Below are positions 39,479 to 41,673 of a stretch of 41,673 nt of DNA, piece after piece. Position numbers and translations under genes: made by a program. Under the pieces are notes generated by a model. That model had not been told where the DNA came from and did not search any database. It saw only the letters and a program-made list of their open reading frames with translations. Origin of the DNA: UBA10161 sp038891035 (lineage in GTDB: Archaea > Micrarchaeota > Micrarchaeia > Anstonellales > Anstonellaceae); NCBI GenBank assembly GCA_038891035.1, contig JAWAEW010000009.1:1-41673 (forward strand), given 5' to 3'. How positions within the stretch are numbered: the first letter of the stretch is position 1; each line of letters starts with the position of its first letter.

Positions 39479-40885
39479 ATGAACAGACTTTTGGAAGCTG
39501 CCGTTCTTTTAGCTGTCGCTGCGTTTGTGCTAATCTATTTTGCTTCTTGGCAACAGCCGACGCCAAAAGGTCCTTCCAAAGCAGAGGAACTTTTTATGAA
39601 TGCTCTTCAAAAAGATTTGGAGTTAGAAAGTGCTTATCTGAAATATGTGGATATAGAGAATAAAGTTAGAAAGAGCTATACGGTCCTTAAAGGAAACGAC
39701 ACTAATTGGGTGAAGGAAGAAGGCGAATACGGCGCTCTTGAAGTATTTTTTGGAGGTAATCGTAGTGTACTTTGCCTTACCTATATGCAGACGAAAAGAT
39801 GCACTGATGAATTTGACAGCACTACCAACCAGGTGTCGAAATATCTTGCTGCAAGGTTGCCTGAAAAACAAGATGCTGAGAGAAATTTACAACTTACAAA
39901 GAAACTTATTGAGGTGAAGGCTATTCGCTTTTCAGATGAGATTGTACCAGAAAAGGTGGGAAGGTTTGATGCAGAAAGAGTGCGGTACTTTTTAGATTAC
40001 AGGAACCTTACAGTGCAAAATCTAACTGCTATTGGGATTTCGCCAGATGATCCAAGAATATATAGTGTGATTGATTGGGAAGTATTAAGTTGGATTGATA
40101 AGAAAAGCGGGCGACTGATAAAAAGCCAGACCCGTTACAATCAAAATGGTCTGATTTATTCTTTTGTAAGGGAATTTGAAGAATTTGAGGTGCCTACAAC
40201 AAGAACGGTTGAAATGCCTAAAGAAGTTGTAGGAAAGGAAGAGTTTGCTTTGTTTTATTCATCTGCGGAAGAAGACTATTCTGCAAAGCGCTCCTGCTTA
40301 GCTTTGGGAGGGCAGGAAAGGTGGAATTGCCTTAAGACCTTAGCAATTGAGAAAAGATCTGGAGATATTTGTGATTTGATCGAGCAGAAAGAAGAAAAGG
40401 AGAGGTGTTTTTTGATTTTGGCTCAACTTACAAGAGATGAAGAAATCTGTGCGCGTTTGGAAGATTTGACAGACGACTGTTATATTGCAATCGTAAGCGA
40501 AACAGGAAAAGGAGAACTTTGCAACTTGCTTAAAAATCAAAGCTTGACTGAGGTTTGCAATCAAGCAATTTCGTTGGGTGAGAGGAAAGAAGCGGAAAGA
40601 AAGGCAGAGGAAGAAAGAAGACTTGCTGGTAGAAACTGTCAAACTGATCAGGATTGCTATGTTGCAGGCAACCAGAACCAATACTGTGTACCATTAAGCA
40701 ATAAGGGACCTTTTGCAAATGAAACCTCCCCTTTATTTGATTGTTTGAAAGGTGTGGAGTGTGGTTGTATGGATGGGTATTGTGGGTTTAAAAAAGACAA
40801 AGAGTATTACGAGTGTGTAGATCGAATAGAAGGGGAGATGTTAAAGCAGTTAATAAATGATATTATCAAAAACCGAAGTGGTTAG
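39479..40885 (+). CDS. Membrane-anchored protein with tandem cysteine-repeat units
   Basis: 468 residues. One N-terminal membrane helix (LLEAAVLLAVAAFVLIYFASW) anchors a large outer part. Residues about 25-265 are beta-rich with several SxE strands and WYKED-like elements of no recognised family. Residues 270-375 contain repeated units (CLALGGQERWNCLKTLA; ICDLIEQKEEKERCFLILA; ICARLEDLTDDCYIAIV; LCNLLKNQSLTEVCNQAI), the same repeat as in the lipoprotein at 20649-21200. A Lys/Glu/Arg helix and a further cysteine-rich segment (NCQTDQDCYVAGNQNQYC) follow. SD AAGGTGAT lies a few bases before the ATG. Function unknown; the tRNA gene begins 1 base after the stop, on the other strand. Confidence 0.65.
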   Translation: MNRLLEAAVLLAVAAFVLIYFASWQQPTPKGPSKAEELFMNALQKDLELESAYLKYVDIENKVRKSYTVLKGNDTNWVKEEGEYGALEVFFGGNRSVLCLTYMQTKRCTDEFDSTTNQVSKYLAARLPEKQDAERNLQLTKKLIEVKAIRFSDEIVPEKVGRFDAERVRYFLDYRNLTVQNLTAIGISPDDPRIYSVIDWEVLSWIDKKSGRLIKSQTRYNQNGLIYSFVREFEEFEVPTTRTVEMPKEVVGKEEFALFYSSAEEDYSAKRSCLALGGQERWNCLKTLAIEKRSGDICDLIEQKEEKERCFLILAQLTRDEEICARLEDLTDDCYIAIVSETGKGELCNLLKNQSLTEVCNQAISLGERKEAERKAEEERRLAGRNCQTDQDCYVAGNQNQYCVPLSNKGPFANETSPLFDCLKGVECGCMDGYCGFKKDKEYYECVDRIEGEMLKQLINDIIKNRSG

Positions 40886-40973
40886 CGGGCCTAGTGGGAT
40901 TCGAACCCACGACACGTGGATTGCCCTGCTAAGCCTAAGAGTCCACCGCTCTACCAAGCTGAGCTATAGGCCC
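40886..40973 (-). tRNA. tRNA-Lys (CUU anticodon), interrupted by an intron
   Basis: The leftward strand folds as a tRNA: acceptor GGGCCTA/TAGGCCC, D-arm GCTCAGCTTGGTAGAGC, anticodon stem GTGGA/TCCAC, T-arm GTGGGTTCGAATCCCAC, discriminator G and no encoded CCA. Removing 14 bases from the 21-base anticodon loop leaves CUCUUAA with anticodon CUU, giving lysine. Mature length is 74 bases. It converges on the membrane protein gene, with its 3' end directly after the stop codon. A TATA element 24 bases upstream is shared with the prenyl synthase gene. Confidence 0.93.
40922..40935 (-). other. 14-base intron in tRNA-Lys at position 37/38
   Basis: Intron GGCUUAGCAGGGCA sits between A37 and A38. A bulge-helix-bulge is formed by CUCU (exon, positions 32-35) pairing with AGGG (intron), with three-base bulges UA^G and CA^A cut after the second base. 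The inner helix is only GC/GC with a UUA loop. This is the canonical substrate of the splicing endonuclease encoded at 27312-28499. Confidence 0.85.
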
Positions 40974-40990
40974 GTTTGCATATGGAAAGA

Positions 40991-41002
40991 AGTATATAAA
41001 AG
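40991..41002. promoter_or_regulatory. Shared TATA element between tRNA-Lys and the prenyl synthase gene
   Basis: AGTATATAAAAG is centred 24 bases from the tRNA 5' end and 25 bases from the rightward ATG. It is the only strong TATA-like element in the 48-base gap. Confidence 0.5.
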
Positions 41003-41021
41003 TTTTTAGAGTGGCACAATT

Positions 41022-41673
41022 ATGGAAAGGATTGAAAAGGAGATTGTTAGGCTGACTGCGCCGGTTTCAGAAAGGCTTCGCGACCTTTTTTTGGAAAAAA
41101 AGAAGCCGTTTGAAGTTTATGGTCTTCTTTCTGAGTTTTTGCTTAGAAGAGGAAAAATGCTTCGTCCTGCCCTCTGCCTTGCCGCATGTAAAGCAACAGG
41201 TGGGAGGATAAACAGGGATGCTATTCATGCAGCCGCAGCAATTGAAATGTTTCACAACTTTACTCTCATACATGATGATATTGAAGATGGATCGCTTTTG
41301 AGGAGAGGTGTGCCTTGCATGCACATAAAATATGGTGTTCCTTTAGCCCTAAATGCTGGTGATGGGTTGTTTATGTTGGTTTGGCAGGAAATGATGAAAA
41401 TACGAAAAAATAAAGAGCTTGCACAAACGAGGCTTTTGGATGCTTTCACTGGTGTGCTTGAAGGGCAGGCAATTGAACTTGGTTGGTATTGGAAAAATGA
41501 GTGGGACGTAGGAGAGGAAGATTATTTTGAAGTGATAAAAGGTAAAACTGGTTGTTTGATTGCAGGAGCTTGTGAAGTTGGAGGGATTGTAGGCGGTGCA
41601 ACCAAAGCCCAACAGAAGGCACTTTATGAATTTGGGATGGGAATTGGTGTAGGATTCCAGATAATGGATGATG
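41022..41673 (+). CDS. idsA: Geranylgeranyl diphosphate synthase-like prenyltransferase (5' part, runs off right edge)
   Basis: 217 codons are visible and the frame is open at the window end. It condenses isopentenyl and allylic diphosphates to a C20 (or longer) chain for archaeal lipids. LLRRGKMLRPALCLAAC, first aspartate-rich FTLIHDDIEDGSLLRRG (near residue 85), GDGLFMLVW, KTGCLIAGACEVGG, and GFQIMDD at the end, where the second aspartate-rich motif begins, are trans-prenyl transferase features. Residues before the first DDxxD are small and bulky mixed, so chain length is not predicted. The TATA element 25 bases upstream fits a leaderless mRNA. Confidence 0.92.
   Translation, partial: MERIEKEIVRLTAPVSERLRDLFLEKKKPFEVYGLLSEFLLRRGKMLRPALCLAACKATGGRINRDAIHAAAAIEMFHNFTLIHDDIEDGSLLRRGVPCMHIKYGVPLALNAGDGLFMLVWQEMMKIRKNKELAQTRLLDAFTGVLEGQAIELGWYWKNEWDVGEEDYFEVIKGKTGCLIAGACEVGGIVGGATKAQQKALYEFGMGIGVGFQIMDD

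Overview
The window is chromosomal DNA from an archaeon. The evidence is a set of genes for RNA polymerase subunit K, replication factor C large subunit, diphthine synthase, Nre-type DNA repair protein, archaeal D-aminoacyl-tRNA deacylase, TYW1, a tRNA-splicing endonuclease and a DhnA-type aldolase. A tRNA-Lys gene carries an intron at 37/38 in a bulge-helix-bulge fold, two pilin-like proteins have class III signal peptides, and most genes start about 25 bases downstream of a TATA-like element, as expected for leaderless archaeal mRNAs. Tight packing and a three-unit (epsilon-like) splicing endonuclease, a form known from ARMAN/Micrarchaeota-type archaea, suggest a DPANN lineage near Micrarchaeota or Diapherotrites. 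That placement is inference.

Layout. 1-0.44 kb: the 5' part of a cas6 gene running off the left edge, with no CRISPR array in view. 0.8-3.6 kb: a lipoprotein and two broken surface or sensor genes that need four single-base corrections. 3.7-13.3 kb: MscL, DEAD-box helicase, CTP synthase, mevalonate kinase, an unusual HD-domain protein, Dph5, Nre, a HypA-like stub, RNase HII and RpoK. 13.3-18.6 kb: a transglutaminase-like protein, a CARDB lipoprotein and a 1011-residue protein whose end resembles an outer-membrane beta-barrel. 18.6-25.5 kb: PGK, membrane and cysteine-rich proteins, a flavin-reductase-like protein, DtdA, HtpX-LemA and a PRC-barrel protein. 25.6-30.3 kb: aldolase plus class I fructose-1,6-bisphosphatase, splicing endonuclease, TYW1 and a HAD phosphatase. 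30.2-33 kb: two pilin-like proteins and topoisomerase I. 33-38.2 kb: a leftward cluster of coiled-coil/winged-helix protein, HerA-like ATPase, PRPP synthetase, zinc-ribbon protein, a degenerate EndA-fold protein and RFC large subunit. 38.3-41.7 kb: YchF-like GTPase, a cysteine-repeat membrane protein, tRNA-Lys and the start of a prenyl diphosphate synthase.

The metabolic genes point to gluconeogenesis (PGK, aldolase, FBPase), nucleotide synthesis (PRPP synthetase, CTP synthase) and isoprenoid lipid synthesis (mevalonate kinase, prenyl synthase). The strongest leads are the pair of splicing-endonuclease-fold proteins together with an intron-bearing tRNA, the barrel-like protein, the RelA/SpoT-like HD protein, the cysteine-repeat family, the cas6 at the edge, and seven back-to-back transcription units that each share one central TATA-like element.
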